From: Bacteroidales bacterium
GTDB lineage: Bacteria; Bacteroidota; Bacteroidia; Bacteroidales; F082
NCBI GenBank assembly: GCA_021647205.1
Contig: JAKIVD010000017.1
Span: forward strand, 1-64,000
Length of the DNA: 64,000 bases
Reading direction: 5' to 3'
Shown: positions 9,466 through 18,343 of the stretch, piece after piece
Layout of the letters: the number at the start of each line of letters is the position of its first letter
Numbering within the stretch: position 1 is the first letter of the stretch
The notes under the pieces: generated by a model
Told to the model about the DNA's origin: nothing
Seen by the model: only the letters and a program-made list of their open reading frames with translations
Database searches by the model: none
Made by a program: the position numbers and the translations under genes

Positions 9466-9492
9466 GCTATCTCCAAAACTCACTTCTGCTAC

Positions 9493-9534
9493 GGTGTCCG
9501 GTGCTGCTTTCTACAAGTGAGCAGGCCGGGCACC
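9493..9534. terminator. Imperfect hairpin between convergent genes
   Basis: GGTGTCCGGTGCTGC (9493-9507) can pair imperfectly with GCAGGCCGGGCACC (9521-9534) across a 13-nt loop. It lies between the convergent S74-protein and amidohydrolase genes, where a bidirectional terminator is expected. There is no clear T tract. Confidence 0.4.
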
Positions 9535-9571
9535 AAACTACCTGCACAAGCGCAAGAAGTCAATCAGCAGC

Positions 9572-11221
9572 CTATTCTGCTGAAAAAACCTGTTTTCCGC
9601 TCAGGTAAGTGGCCATAATACGGACGGTTGGCAATTTATCAGCCGGTACGGACAACAGGTCTTTGTCAAGAATAACGAAGTCTGCAAACTTTCCGGCTTC
9701 TATACTCCCCCGGTTTTTTTCATCAAAACTGCCCATAGCCGGCCAAATGGTAATGGAGCGCAGCGCATCTTCACGGCTGAGGGCATCTTCCATTTGAAAG
9801 CCCTCCTCCGGCCAGCCGCTTTCGTCCATCCTGGCCACAGCAGCATAAAAGGTTTTTAAGGGATGGATGTCCTCAACGGGGAAATCGGTGCCATTAATAA
9901 GCCAGCCGTTTTGCTGAAGCAGATGCTGGTATGCATAGGCCGTTTTGATGCGCCCGGGGCCAAGCCGGTTGCCGGCCCAATACATGTCGGAAGTACAATG
10001 CGTGGCCTGTACGGAAGGGATAATGGAATAATCCTTAAAATAGTGCAGGTCTGCCGGCGAAACCACCTGTGCATGTTCGATACGCCAGCGCCGGTCATTT
10101 TTTCCCTGTAAGAACTTCGCGTAGGTACGGAGTATTAAACGGTTCCCCGAATCGCCGATGGCATGGGTGTTGACCTGGAAGCCTGCCTGGTAGGCCTGCT
10201 TACAAACTGCTTCGTAAAAGGCATCGGGGTGAAGCTGCATTCCCGAGTTCCCGGGGTCGTCCGCATAGGGTTCTAAAAGCAATGCCCCACGGGAACCCAG
10301 CGCCCCGTCGGCATACAGTTTTACCGAACTCACGGTTAACGTGCCGGTGTGCAGCGGGCCTTTGGGGAAATAGTAATTCATATTTTCACTGGTTGGGTTC
10401 AGCATGGCGTAAATCCTGATATTTAATTGCCCCCCTGCCTGAAGGCTTTCGATCAGAGCGATTTCCGATTTATCCAGGCCCGCATCGGTAACCGTTGTCA
10501 AACCGGCTGCAAAACAATCTTCCTGGGCCCTGAGCAAAGCTGTCGTTTTGTCCTTTTTGTCGAAGGCAGGCATTACTTTTCGGATTAATCCGATGGCATT
10601 GTCAATGAGTATGCCCGTTGGTTCACCATCCGCAAGCAGGATTTCCCCGCCTTCTGAAGTCGTGAGTGCTGTGATTCCGGCTCTGCGTAACGCCTGTGAA
10701 TTCAGCAGTACTGCGTGGCCGTCAATACGGGTAAGCACGACCGGCTTGTCAGGGAAAGCCTTGTCAAGTTCTTCTTTGGTTGGCCATGATTTGTCCTGCC
10801 AGTCGTTTTGGTCCCATCCCCTGCCCAGCACCCATGCAGACGGATATTGCATTTGATGGGCAAGCAAAATGTCAATTACGCCTGCAAACGATTTCGTCCC
10901 AACCAGCCCGGCGTACTTCGTTTGCGCGAGACCGTAGCCCAGAAAATGGCTGTGGCCGTCGTTGAAGCCAGGGTAGATAAAACGGCCCTGTGCATCCAAA
11001 AACACATCAGATCCGAAGTCCTTTCTGATTTCACGCAAAGAGCCGACTGCTACAAATTTTCCATCAGCTATTGCGAAGGCCCTGGCAGTGGAAAAAGCGC
11101 TGTCAACAGTATAAACTTTGGCGTTGAAAACGACCAGGTCAGCCATTTGCTTTTGCGCGAAGGAAATAACAGAAATCATTTGCAGCAAGAATGCAACAAA
11201 AAGGATATTGTTTTTTTTCAT
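9572..11221 (-). CDS. Exported amidohydrolase family 3 protein (YtcJ-like)
   Basis: 549 residues with a cleavable signal peptide (VAFLLQMISVISFAQ). It has a metal-dependent amidohydrolase fold of the YtcJ/NfdA-like Amidohydro_3 group: N-terminal beta-sandwich strand ADLVVFNAKVYTVD, metal-binding YPGFNDGHSHF, QVNTHAIGDSGNR, IEHAQVVSP, GTDFPVEDIHPLKTFYAAV, and C-terminal IEAGKFADFVILD. Relatives hydrolyse N-substituted formamides or other C-N bonds, but the substrate cannot be read from sequence. Export to the periplasm is typical of Bacteroidota members. The stop lies 107 bp from the convergent S74 gene. Confidence 0.9.
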   Translation of the reverse strand: MKKNNILFVAFLLQMISVISFAQKQMADLVVFNAKVYTVDSAFSTARAFAIADGKFVAVGSLREIRKDFGSDVFLDAQGRFIYPGFNDGHSHFLGYGLAQTKYAGLVGTKSFAGVIDILLAHQMQYPSAWVLGRGWDQNDWQDKSWPTKEELDKAFPDKPVVLTRIDGHAVLLNSQALRRAGITALTTSEGGEILLADGEPTGILIDNAIGLIRKVMPAFDKKDKTTALLRAQEDCFAAGLTTVTDAGLDKSEIALIESLQAGGQLNIRIYAMLNPTSENMNYYFPKGPLHTGTLTVSSVKLYADGALGSRGALLLEPYADDPGNSGMQLHPDAFYEAVCKQAYQAGFQVNTHAIGDSGNRLILRTYAKFLQGKNDRRWRIEHAQVVSPADLHYFKDYSIIPSVQATHCTSDMYWAGNRLGPGRIKTAYAYQHLLQQNGWLINGTDFPVEDIHPLKTFYAAVARMDESGWPEEGFQMEDALSREDALRSITIWPAMGSFDEKNRGSIEAGKFADFVILDKDLLSVPADKLPTVRIMATYLSGKQVFSAE

Positions 11222-11239
11222 TTTCTTTTTTTTAAATAA

Positions 11240-11272
11240 AACTTTTCCAAAGTTTTAAGTCTTGGAAAAGTT
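11240..11272. terminator. Palindromic terminator-like element, copy 2
   Basis: AACTTTTCCAAAG (11240-11252), loop TTTTAAG, and TCTTGGAAAAGTT (11260-11272). It differs from the 7212 copy by two bases in the right arm and one in the loop. It lies between the ABC ATPase stop (11283) and the amidohydrolase start (11221) and probably separates the two minus-strand units. Confidence 0.65.
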
Positions 11273-11282
11273 CTAAACGTTC

Positions 11283-12074
11283 TTAATTTTCTCTCTTCTC
11301 GAAACGTCTTGCGGTGCTGTTAAAAACGACAACATCAGTGTCGAAAAGCCGGTTGATACTGCCTTGTTCAACGAGTGTTTCAGGGGGTCCTTCTTCAAAC
11401 TCGCCAGAGGTTCCGAGCAACCAAAGCTTGTCGGCAAAACGTAGTGCCGGTTCCATGTCGTGGGTTGTCAGCAAGATTCCTTTGTGGTGTTCGTGCGCCA
11501 GTTTTTTCAGTAATTCCATAATAATGACCTTGTTTGGCGAATCGATAAAAGCCGCCGGTTCATCCAGAAAAATCAGGGGGGTATCCTGGGCAATGGCCCG
11601 GGCAATCATTGTTTTCTGTTTTTCGCCATCGCTTAAGGTGGAAAACAATTGACGGCTAATGTGTTCAATCCCTACCTGCTGAATGGCACCGCTGATTATT
11701 TTCCTGTCATTAATTCCCAACCGGCCAGAGAGTGAGCCGTAAGGGTAACGTCCGGTTGCAGCCACTTCGTAAACCGTCAGAAATGAATCGTCGATGCGAT
11801 CGGTCAACACAACCGAGATTTCCATTGCCATTTCTTTTACCGACAGTTCTTTTAACGAACAGCCGGAATAAAAGACCTCTCCATTCAAAGGTCGTTGAAA
11901 ACCCAGTAATGTCCTCAGCAAGGTTGACTTCCCTGTGCCATTGGGGCCTAAGATGCAAACCATTTCACCCGCTGCCAACTCCATGTTTAACGATTGGTGC
12001 AAGACCCGGCTTTCCCGCTTCTTCGGGAAGTAACCGGTACTCAGGTTTTTAATTTTAAGTAATGGTTTTCTCAT
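11283..12074 (-). CDS. Iron-chelate/cobalamin ABC transporter ATP-binding protein (FecE/BtuD-like)
   Basis: 263-residue ATPase of the FecE/BtuD/FhuC group that energises uptake of siderophores, haem or cobalamin across the inner membrane. Walker A is GPNGTGKST, the signature region is reduced to FSTLSDGEKQKTMIARA, Walker B is PLIFLDEPAAFID, and the switch histidine is in LLTTHDMEPAL. It follows the permease gene on the same strand after an unusual 199-bp low-complexity spacer and is the last gene of the set; a palindromic terminator-like element follows its stop. Confidence 0.92.
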   Translation of the reverse strand: MRKPLLKIKNLSTGYFPKKRESRVLHQSLNMELAAGEMVCILGPNGTGKSTLLRTLLGFQRPLNGEVFYSGCSLKELSVKEMAMEISVVLTDRIDDSFLTVYEVAATGRYPYGSLSGRLGINDRKIISGAIQQVGIEHISRQLFSTLSDGEKQKTMIARAIAQDTPLIFLDEPAAFIDSPNKVIIMELLKKLAHEHHKGILLTTHDMEPALRFADKLWLLGTSGEFEEGPPETLVEQGSINRLFDTDVVVFNSTARRFEKREN

Positions 12075-12273
12075 TCTTCAGTTGTCTGTTTTTTGTGTTT
12101 CGCACGTCTATTGTGGTCATTGGCTGCGTGTCATTTGTGGTCTTGAATCTAATATCCTGATTCTTGATTTGATTCTCAACGCTTCCAGGAGCTAAGCACA
12201 CTGGAAGGTCTACATTCTTTCCTTCCTTCCCTCCAAAACCCAACACTCCAACATTCCAAAACTCCACTCCCTT
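12075..12273. other. Low-complexity spacer inside the ABC importer gene set
   Basis: About 200 bp separates permease and ATPase genes that normally abut. It contains C/T- and A/C-rich simple sequence (TTCCTTCCTTCCCTCC and repeats of ACTCCAACATTCC type) with no convincing gene; the 70-codon frame across it is biased and protein-unlike. Similar degenerate simple sequence appears at 49.43-49.54 kb and at the window end, suggesting a genome-wide class of intergenic filler. Confidence 0.55.
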
Positions 12274-13314
12274 TCATTCCTGCTTCACCCTGCCCCGCTT
12301 CACAATCACCCAAACCACGATGGGTGCACCAATCAAAGAGGTTACTGCATTGATAGGCAAAGAGGTATCGTAACCGGGCAGTTTGGCAATTAAATTACAA
12401 AACAAGGTCAACACTGCTCCCATCAGAATAACCGCCGGCAGCAAAACCCCATGATTCGAACTGCGGTAAAAACTACGTGCCAGGTGCGGAACAGCTAATC
12501 CCACAAAAGCAATAGGGCCTGTAAAAGCCGTGGCCAGTGCCGTTAACAATCCGGCTACAAGAAGGAGGATGAGTTGTGTCCGCCGGGTGTTGACACCCAC
12601 AGATCGGGCGTAATGATCGCCAAGCAAAAGTGCATTCAGTTGTCTGAAAAAAAGCAGGCTGAACAAAACGACCAGCAAAGCAGCGGCAAACAGAAAGGCT
12701 GCTTGCCGGGGACTGGTATTCGAAAAGCTGCCCAATCCCCAGATCACATATGCATGCAAAGCGGTTGAGCGGCTGAAATATTGTAACATTCCCACCACAG
12801 CCGAAACTGCATAACCAATCATAATCCCAATAATTAAAACCGAAACTATGTTGCCGATGCGACCCGAAACAAAAAGAATAGCACCCAATACTACAAGCGA
12901 ACCCGCAAAAGCAAGCAGCACCATGCTCAGGTCGTTCACAAACTTTAGCGAAGCGGGCCAGGGAATATGGAGCACACCACCCAGCAAAACAACCAGGGCC
13001 ACACCCAAACTTGCACCGGAACTGATGCCCAATACCGAGGGACCGGCCAGTGGATTTCTAAACAAAGTCTGCAACAGCAAGCCTGCCACCCCCAACGCCA
13101 TGCCCACGGCAAGTGCAGTTACGGCCTGTGGCAAACGGTACTCCTGCACAATTACCTGCGCTGTTTCCGAAGTCCCGCTACTGTTGGTCAGCGCCGTCCA
13201 GACTTCCTCCCAGGAAATTAGCACGGAACCGTACCCTAAATTCGCAAGGAACAAAACGACCAGCAAGGCTGCAAAAACCAGAAACCAGAAAACCGTATTT
13301 TTTTTCGACTCCAT
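12274..13314 (-). CDS. Iron-chelate/cobalamin ABC transporter permease (FecCD family)
   Basis: 346-residue FecCD/BtuC-type permease with about ten transmembrane helices. Motifs include YRLPQAVTALAVGMALGVAGLLLQTLFRNPLAGPSVLG (shown by its key parts RLP, GxALGxAG, QxxxRNPLAxPxxLG), GPIAFVGLAVPHLAR in the ATPase-contact loop, and a C-terminal SLIGAPIVVWVIVKR. It forms the membrane dimer of the importer with the ATPase downstream and the binding protein upstream. The full set points to uptake of a ferric siderophore, haem or corrinoid. Confidence 0.93.
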   Translation of the reverse strand: MESKKNTVFWFLVFAALLVVLFLANLGYGSVLISWEEVWTALTNSSGTSETAQVIVQEYRLPQAVTALAVGMALGVAGLLLQTLFRNPLAGPSVLGISSGASLGVALVVLLGGVLHIPWPASLKFVNDLSMVLLAFAGSLVVLGAILFVSGRIGNIVSVLIIGIMIGYAVSAVVGMLQYFSRSTALHAYVIWGLGSFSNTSPRQAAFLFAAALLVVLFSLLFFRQLNALLLGDHYARSVGVNTRRTQLILLLVAGLLTALATAFTGPIAFVGLAVPHLARSFYRSSNHGVLLPAVILMGAVLTLFCNLIAKLPGYDTSLPINAVTSLIGAPIVVWVIVKRGRVKQE

Positions 13315-13439
13315 TTAATGAACAAAAATAGAATAGTATTTCATGCCAAAATCTGATTACTACTGATTTTATTATCCCCCGGTCAGGGAAACTGATGAAG
13401 CCCGGGACAACATATAAAACCCAACACTACGGATACTAT

Positions 13440-13469
13440 CTATCAAATTATTGGCTATCAAATTATTGG
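13440..13469. repeat. 15-bp perfect tandem duplication
   Basis: CTATCAAATTATTGG occurs twice in direct succession (13440-13454 and 13455-13469), in the 167-bp gap between the binding-protein and permease genes. Likely replication slippage; no function evident. Confidence 0.85.
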
Positions 13470-13471
13470 CG

Positions 13472-13488
13472 ACCCTGACATTCAGGGT
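13472..13488. terminator. Short hairpin over the binding-protein stop codon
   Basis: ACCCTGA (13472-13478), loop CAT, TCAGGGT (13482-13488): a perfect 7-bp stem that includes the stop codon of the minus-strand binding protein. There is no T run, so it may attenuate expression of the downstream permease rather than terminate fully. Confidence 0.35.
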
Positions 13489-14636
13489 AGTATAAAATAG
13501 TATTCGGGCTCATAATCGGGAAGCAACTGCGGATGAAAAGCTTTGATAAAATCAGCAAGCACACGCTGCGGTTCGAGCGGGGATTTCTCAAAATAGGCAG
13601 TTTCCTGCGCATCGCACCAAATGATCCGGCGTTTCCGGAATGCTTTGAAATGACCGTACAATGGCTTCTCTTTTATCAGGAATTCGTAAGAAGCTTCGTC
13701 GCCAAAAGAGCCGACGATACGCCAGTAATCAGCATCGTACGCAAGGGAAAAAACGGTTTCGTAATCCAGGGGAAAACTGGCGTTGTGTGTATCATCCTTC
13801 CAGATATAATCTGCTCCGGCATCCCGAAACAAAGCGGCAATGTAGCTTTGCCCGCCGGGCACATACCATTGTCCGCTAAAATATTTATCCGAAAAAACCG
13901 TTGGCCGTTGCTGTACCTTGGCCGCAATTTGCTTGTAATAATTGTATTGCGCAACAATTTGGTTAAACTGGCTTTCGGCCTCTGCCTCCTTAGCAAAAAA
14001 CAGCCCGGTAAATTTCAACCATTCGGCCCTGCCAAGGGGATCATTCTCCATGAAATCGAAAAAGGGGATCATGGGTATTTTTGTCGCTGTCAGCGGGTTG
14101 GTTTCGTTGGCCTGGTAAGGCGAATGAAAAATAACGGATGGGTTTAACCGGAGCGTGCGCTCGACGTAAAAGTTGCCGTTTCCCGCCAACTCGGTAACAC
14201 GGCCATCCGCCAGGCGCTCTCTGATATCCTGGTCCAGGATGTAGGCTGCTTCCGAAACACCAACCACCTTTTGCAGTAAGCCCAGATTTTTCATGGCATT
14301 GAGCTGTGTACCTGAAAAAACAGCTACACTGTCGAGGGGGACAATCACAAAACCTTCGGATGCCCCATATTTTTCAGCCGTTTGCCGGTTTACTAAAAAG
14401 TATGTAGAGAGCACGTCCCCATTGGATTGCGGTTTATAAATCACCAGTTTTGCAATTCCCCCGGCCTTATAAATATCGAAGCCTTGGGCAAAGTCCACTT
14501 CCGAAACAACTTCAGTATCCGCAAGGCGGTCAAAAAGTTTGGCAATGCCGGCACTTTGTTTTTTTTCATGGCAGGAAGAGAGCAAAAGTGCCACCAAAAA
14601 CAGTTGCAGGAAAATAAATTTAGGCTGACAATTCAT
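13482..14636 (-). CDS. Periplasmic iron-chelate/cobalamin-binding lipoprotein (BtuF/FecB-like)
   Basis: Substrate-binding component of the importer. I start it at 14636 (MNCQPKFIFLQL) because a lipoprotein signal follows at once, ending LLLSSC; the frame is open further upstream, but that part overlaps the GroES-like gene and has no signal character. The body has the two-lobed class III binding-protein pattern, with IVPLDSVAVFSGTQLNAMKNLG and VGVSEAAYI early and YIWKDDTHNASFPLDYETVFSLA late, plus ADYWRI. The sequence is divergent from E. coli BtuF; ligand uncertain. It overlaps the upstream GroES-like gene by 17 bp. Confidence 0.88.
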   Translation of the reverse strand: MNCQPKFIFLQLFLVALLLSSCHEKKQSAGIAKLFDRLADTEVVSEVDFAQGFDIYKAGGIAKLVIYKPQSNGDVLSTYFLVNRQTAEKYGASEGFVIVPLDSVAVFSGTQLNAMKNLGLLQKVVGVSEAAYILDQDIRERLADGRVTELAGNGNFYVERTLRLNPSVIFHSPYQANETNPLTATKIPMIPFFDFMENDPLGRAEWLKFTGLFFAKEAEAESQFNQIVAQYNYYKQIAAKVQQRPTVFSDKYFSGQWYVPGGQSYIAALFRDAGADYIWKDDTHNASFPLDYETVFSLAYDADYWRIVGSFGDEASYEFLIKEKPLYGHFKAFRKRRIIWCDAQETAYFEKSPLEPQRVLADFIKAFHPQLLPDYEPEYYFILP

Positions 14637-14988
14637 CACGTTCGAGCAGGAGAATGGAATGTTGGGGGACAATAAAATATTTTTCGTTCTGGTACTGAAT
14701 TTCCACAGCACCCTTTTTTAAAAAGATAGCGAGGTCGCCCGCCTTGGCCTGCAAGGGAATGTAGTGGGTGAGGTCGTCCTTCTTTTTCCACGGCTCGTCA
14801 ATTTCGTCAGATGGCATGGGAATGGGGTAGCCGGGACCGGCTTTCACTACATAACCGCTTTGGATTTCTTCTTTTTCTTTATAGCCCGGTGGCAACAAGA
14901 GTCCGCTGCTTGTTTTTCCCGTATTGCCTTTGGGCTTTATCAACACCCTGTCCCCCACCACGATAAGTTTGTCAATTGGGTTTTGCAT
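14620..14988 (-). CDS. GroES-like co-chaperonin-fold protein
   Basis: 122-residue protein of the Cpn10 fold: VVGDRVLIKPKGNTGKTSSGLLLPP is the classic GroES opening (key parts DRVLIKP, T-SGLLLP), followed by SGYVVKAGPGYP, then AKAGDLAIFLKKGAVEIQYQNEKYFIVPQHSILLLER, matching the GroES second half. It is longer than the usual 95-residue GroES because of an acidic insertion (MPSDEIDEPWKKKDDLTHYIPL) in the middle. No groEL is adjacent. It leads the ABC importer gene set and its end overlaps the binding-protein gene, so it is probably an accessory paralogue rather than the main co-chaperonin. Confidence 0.85.
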   Translation of the reverse strand: MQNPIDKLIVVGDRVLIKPKGNTGKTSSGLLLPPGYKEKEEIQSGYVVKAGPGYPIPMPSDEIDEPWKKKDDLTHYIPLQAKAGDLAIFLKKGAVEIQYQNEKYFIVPQHSILLLERDELSA

Positions 14989-15018
14989 GCTATTCAGCTA
15001 TTTATTGTTAACAAATGA

Positions 15019-15026
15019 CAAAGTTA
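15019..15026 (-). promoter_or_regulatory. Candidate -7 box for the GroES-like/importer unit
   Basis: On the minus strand TAACTTTG matches TAnnTTTG, 30 bp upstream of the GroES-like ATG. A weak TTTA -33 lies 18 or 22 bp further upstream. It is in the divergent region shared with the SLC13 symporter gene. Confidence 0.45.
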
Positions 15027-15127
15027 GTTTTTTCCCGGTGCTAATAAATAAAGGCTGCTTGCCAGGTTCTTCTTTTTCCCATTTCGCGATTTTCTTTAAC
15101 TTGCGCCTCTTGTGAAAAAGCAACACC

Positions 15128-16645
15128 ATGAAATTCCCCCTTTGGAGTATTAAAAACGCAATCGGATTTATTTTGGGGCCGCTTGCATTTCTGTCCATCA
15201 TCTTTTTTACCGATCTGAAACCGGGCGAACCGGCGGTAACTTACACCCTCGCTATCGGTTTGCTGATGGCCATCTGGTGGATTACCGAAGTCATCCCCCT
15301 GGCAGTTACGGCTTTAATTCCCGTGGTGTTGTTTCCTTTGTTCGGGGTGATGAACGGCAAGGCGGTTTCGGCAACCTATTTTAACCACGTCATTTTTTTG
15401 TTTATCGGCGGTTTCCTCGTGGCACTGGCCATGCAGAAATGGAATTTGCACAAGCGGATTGCCCTCAAAATCTTAATGCTTACCGGAACAAGCCCGGCCC
15501 GTATTTTGCTGGGGTTCATGCTGGCCACGGCTTTTCTTTCGATGTGGATTTCCAATACGGCCACCGCCATGATGATGGTACCGATTTTATTGTCAATCGT
15601 GGAAAAGCTGGAAGAGCACATCGGGAAAAAGGAGTTGTCGAAATATTCTGTGGGCCTGCTGCTTGGTGTGGCATACAGCGCTTCCATCGGCGGCATCGCC
15701 ACGCTGGTGGGAACGCCACCCAATTTATCGTTTGCCCGGATTTACCAGATCATGTTTCCGGCTGCGCCCGAAATAAGCTTTTCCGACTGGTTCCTTTTTG
15801 CCTTACCTATCAGTATTGTCTTTTTTATCATTGTCTGGGCTTACCTGTATTTTATTTTCAAGCCCGGAACCGCCTGGAAGCAACTGCACAATGTTTATTT
15901 TAAGGATGAATACAAGGCCCTGGGCCCGGCGGGTTTTGAAGAGAAAATCATCCTCATCGATTTTCTACTTCTTGCCTTGCTGTGGCTGACCAGAACAGGA
16001 ATAACAGTGGGCAATCTCAGCATTCCGGGATGGGGCCGTCTTTTTTCCAATCCGCATTACCTGAATGACGGCACGGTTGCCATCGGCATGGCCATTTTAT
16101 TGTTTTTAATCCCGTCCAAAACAAGCAAAAACAAAAAGTTGATGGATTGGAAAACAGCCAGCAAATTGCCCTGGCACATTGTGCTGCTTTTTGGTGGTGG
16201 ATTTGCTTTAGCCAGTGGTTTTAAGGAATCGGGGCTCTCACTTTGGTTTGGTGAGCAACTCAGCGGCATTGCCGGGCTTCACCCTATCCTTATTATTTTT
16301 ATCATTGCCTTCGGGATGACCTTCTTAACGGAATTGACCTCGAATACAGCCACGACTGAAATGTTGCTGCCGGTGCTTGCAGGTTTGTCGGTTGCTGTAA
16401 ATATTAACCCTTTGCTTTTCATGCTCCCGGCAACCATCAGCGCTTCCATGGCCTTCATGCTTCCGGTGGCCACTCCGCCCAATGCCATTGTATTTGGCTC
16501 AAACAGGATCACAATTATGCAAATGGCACGCGCCGGATTTATCCTCAATATCATCGGGGCCATTGTCATTACATTGTTCACTTATTTCTGGGGGAGCCAC
16601 GTTTTTAACATCAACATGGTTTCAATGCCGGTGTGGGCGCATTGA
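15128..16645 (+). CDS. SLC13/DASS-family sodium:dicarboxylate or anion symporter
   Basis: 505-residue inner-membrane transporter with about 11-12 hydrophobic segments. It carries the two DASS signature motifs: SNTATAMMMVPILLSI with the SNT motif in the first half and TSNTATTEMLLPVLAGL in the second, plus GIATLVGTPPNLSFA and MLPVATPPNAIVFGS. Relatives (SdcS, CitT, NaDC) import C4-C6 di- or tricarboxylates with sodium; others carry sulfate. It stands alone between divergent and unrelated genes. The substrate is unresolved, though succinate-like acids are the usual cargo. Confidence 0.92.
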   Translation: MKFPLWSIKNAIGFILGPLAFLSIIFFTDLKPGEPAVTYTLAIGLLMAIWWITEVIPLAVTALIPVVLFPLFGVMNGKAVSATYFNHVIFLFIGGFLVALAMQKWNLHKRIALKILMLTGTSPARILLGFMLATAFLSMWISNTATAMMMVPILLSIVEKLEEHIGKKELSKYSVGLLLGVAYSASIGGIATLVGTPPNLSFARIYQIMFPAAPEISFSDWFLFALPISIVFFIIVWAYLYFIFKPGTAWKQLHNVYFKDEYKALGPAGFEEKIILIDFLLLALLWLTRTGITVGNLSIPGWGRLFSNPHYLNDGTVAIGMAILLFLIPSKTSKNKKLMDWKTASKLPWHIVLLFGGGFALASGFKESGLSLWFGEQLSGIAGLHPILIIFIIAFGMTFLTELTSNTATTEMLLPVLAGLSVAVNINPLLFMLPATISASMAFMLPVATPPNAIVFGSNRITIMQMARAGFILNIIGAIVITLFTYFWGSHVFNINMVSMPVWAH

Positions 16646-16737
16646 GGGGGATTGTGGGTGATGCTGAATGCTGGCCTATCGAAACACACTAATATTAACT
16701 GTACTTTCGTTACAACTTAGTCCATAAACTAAAAATC

Positions 16738-16992
16738 ATGTATCTTCAGATTGCAAAACCACCCATCGCACTTTTGTTTGCGGTTTGCCTGTTTTATTCC
16801 TCCTGCAAAGAAGATGAGGAAAAGCAGCATCCCACCGGATATGTTCTTGAAAACAATACCAGCAACGGTAATTACTTCGGTATTCATATTTGGAACTTCG
16901 GAACAAATGGCTGGCCCGACAGCAGCATCTTGGTACACATCGGCAATGACTTCACCGGCAACCAGCAAAAGGATGTCTGGATAATTCCCTGA
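16738..16992 (+). CDS. Small hypothetical lipoprotein
   Basis: 84 residues. The N-terminus IALLFAVCLFYSSC is a lipoprotein signal with lipobox YSSC, followed by acidic KEDEEKQ, as in surface-destined Bacteroidota lipoproteins. The mature part (about 65 residues) has no recognised domain. It converges on the next lipoprotein gene with an 11-bp gap. Confidence 0.6.
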   Translation: MYLQIAKPPIALLFAVCLFYSSCKEDEEKQHPTGYVLENNTSNGNYFGIHIWNFGTNGWPDSSILVHIGNDFTGNQQKDVWIIP

Positions 16993-17003
16993 CCTAACCG
17001 CTG

Positions 17004-17843
17004 TTAAAACGTAATCTTAAACGTTTTGGTGTCACTTCTGTCGCAGCCACAACTACATTTGTAGGTAAATGTAACGACAAACTCTCCTGATGAATAAGAG
17101 ACCAATCCCACGGTTTTTCCGGGGGGATTGCTATAGCCGTTGCTGTAAGCTGTTGTTGTAACGGTATTTGTCCAGGTTCCTCCGGCATCACAGCCTTCAA
17201 CTTCAGCATCGAGCCGAAACCAGACACCAGTTTTCATATTATTCAGCGTGTTTCCGGCAGCGTACCCGCTTAAAGTGCTGGTATAATTGCCACAAGCAGG
17301 TTTATAAGAATAAGTTACCTTGATTTTTACCCTGGGATCACACGGACAGCTTGCCGGCGCAGGAGGTGTCGGGTTAATAATTGGTTGTCGTGGCGGAACA
17401 TAGTTCTCTGCAGGAATAGGGGGCAATGGAATAATACTCAGTGCGCTGACCATAACATTTATACTAATGTTTTCAGCCATCTGCGCTTTCATCAGGTAAG
17501 AGATTAAAGAATAAGGATAGCCATGAAAACCGTACACTTCGTCAACTGCCGCTTTTATATTATTCGCTTCAACCAAACTAAGGATATACCCGATAAACTC
17601 AACAAGTGGTTTGGCCTGCCCTTCCAGGTCAGGCAAACCGTTCGGAAGAGTATCCTCAAAAGCCAGAATATTATTGGCCTGTGAGAGGGAATCAAGCCTC
17701 ATTAATGCGTTGGCAAACTCCTCAACGGTCGAATACCTGTCTTCCATCGGAACATTGTATTGCTCAGATGTCTCATCTTTCTTACATCCTGCCATCAGGA
17801 TAAAAATCAATAAAATCGGAAAAAACAAATAGGTTTTTTTCAT
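17004..17843 (-). CDS. Hypothetical lipoprotein with proline-rich linker and Cys-rich C-terminal domain
   Basis: 279 residues. Signal and lipobox LMAGC lead into KKDETSEQ. The first half is helical and acidic; a proline-rich linker follows (PLPPIPAENYVPPRQPIINPTPPAPA); then a beta-rich C-terminal domain begins CPCDPRVKIKVTYSYKP and ends KCSCGCDRSDTKTFKITF. The six or so cysteines of the last domain suggest disulfides or metal binding. No family recognised. Probably outer-membrane anchored. Confidence 0.75.
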   Translation of the reverse strand: MKKTYLFFPILLIFILMAGCKKDETSEQYNVPMEDRYSTVEEFANALMRLDSLSQANNILAFEDTLPNGLPDLEGQAKPLVEFIGYILSLVEANNIKAAVDEVYGFHGYPYSLISYLMKAQMAENISINVMVSALSIIPLPPIPAENYVPPRQPIINPTPPAPASCPCDPRVKIKVTYSYKPACGNYTSTLSGYAAGNTLNNMKTGVWFRLDAEVEGCDAGGTWTNTVTTTAYSNGYSNPPGKTVGLVSYSSGEFVVTFTYKCSCGCDRSDTKTFKITF

Positions 17844-18343
17844 GGTATAAGTTTTTAGGGTTCGACTAATAAATATGTATCAGCCACAGAGTCGGGATTG
17901 CAAATATAAGCTAAGAAGTCAAAAAATGCAAATAAATTAAAACCGAAATATGTGTCTGGACTTCTATTTCCGTATATTTTCCAGCAAATTCCAACGATAA
18001 TCCGCGAAGGAACAGCACCCCCCCCTTTCTTCAGCAATAAGCAGATCCCCAGTTTAACAAGAACAGGAAGAGCAGCACTTTTTTTCCATTCGGGTTTTTC
18101 GCTTTCCGCTATGCATGTTTTCAGATTTACGCCAAAAGACGAAACGAACAAATCTTTCACAAATCTTTAACAAACCGTTCCAAGCGGAACAAAATACTTT
18201 AAAATTAAGGCCTTACAATACTGAAAAAAATCTTTAGGAAAGTTTTGATAAATTAATAAATTTGCAGGGGTCTGAATTGAAAGATAAACAGACAGGATTC
18301 TGCTAATTTTTTTCGGTGTTCAAATTCTTAAATAAAACCACAA
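17844..18343. other. 500-bp non-coding region upstream of the aromatic-degradation operon
   Basis: Lies between the minus-strand lipoprotein gene and bcrC. A 101-codon minus frame here (17855-18160) has protein-unlike composition and is not accepted. The last 110 bp is A+T rich and contains the candidate promoter at 18233-18264. I see no regulator gene, tRNA or recognisable riboswitch, so control of the operon probably acts from elsewhere through this region. Confidence 0.6.
18233..18264 (+). promoter_or_regulatory. Candidate promoter of the benzoyl-CoA operon
   Basis: TTTA (18233-18236, one mismatch to the TTTG -33 element), a 20-bp spacer, then TAAATTTG (18257-18264), a perfect TAnnTTTG -7 box. 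Transcription would start near 18270, giving a leader of about 75 nt to bcrC. The identical TAAATTTGC box occurs before the PagL-like gene at 62662. Confidence 0.55.

Noticed and set aside
12055-12267. 70-codon frame between ABC permease and ATPase genes.
   Set aside because: Encoded by simple-sequence repeats and overlaps the ATPase start; no protein character.
17855-18160. 101-codon minus-strand frame upstream of bcrC.
   Set aside because: No recognisable domain and unlike-protein composition; lies in a region expected to be regulatory.
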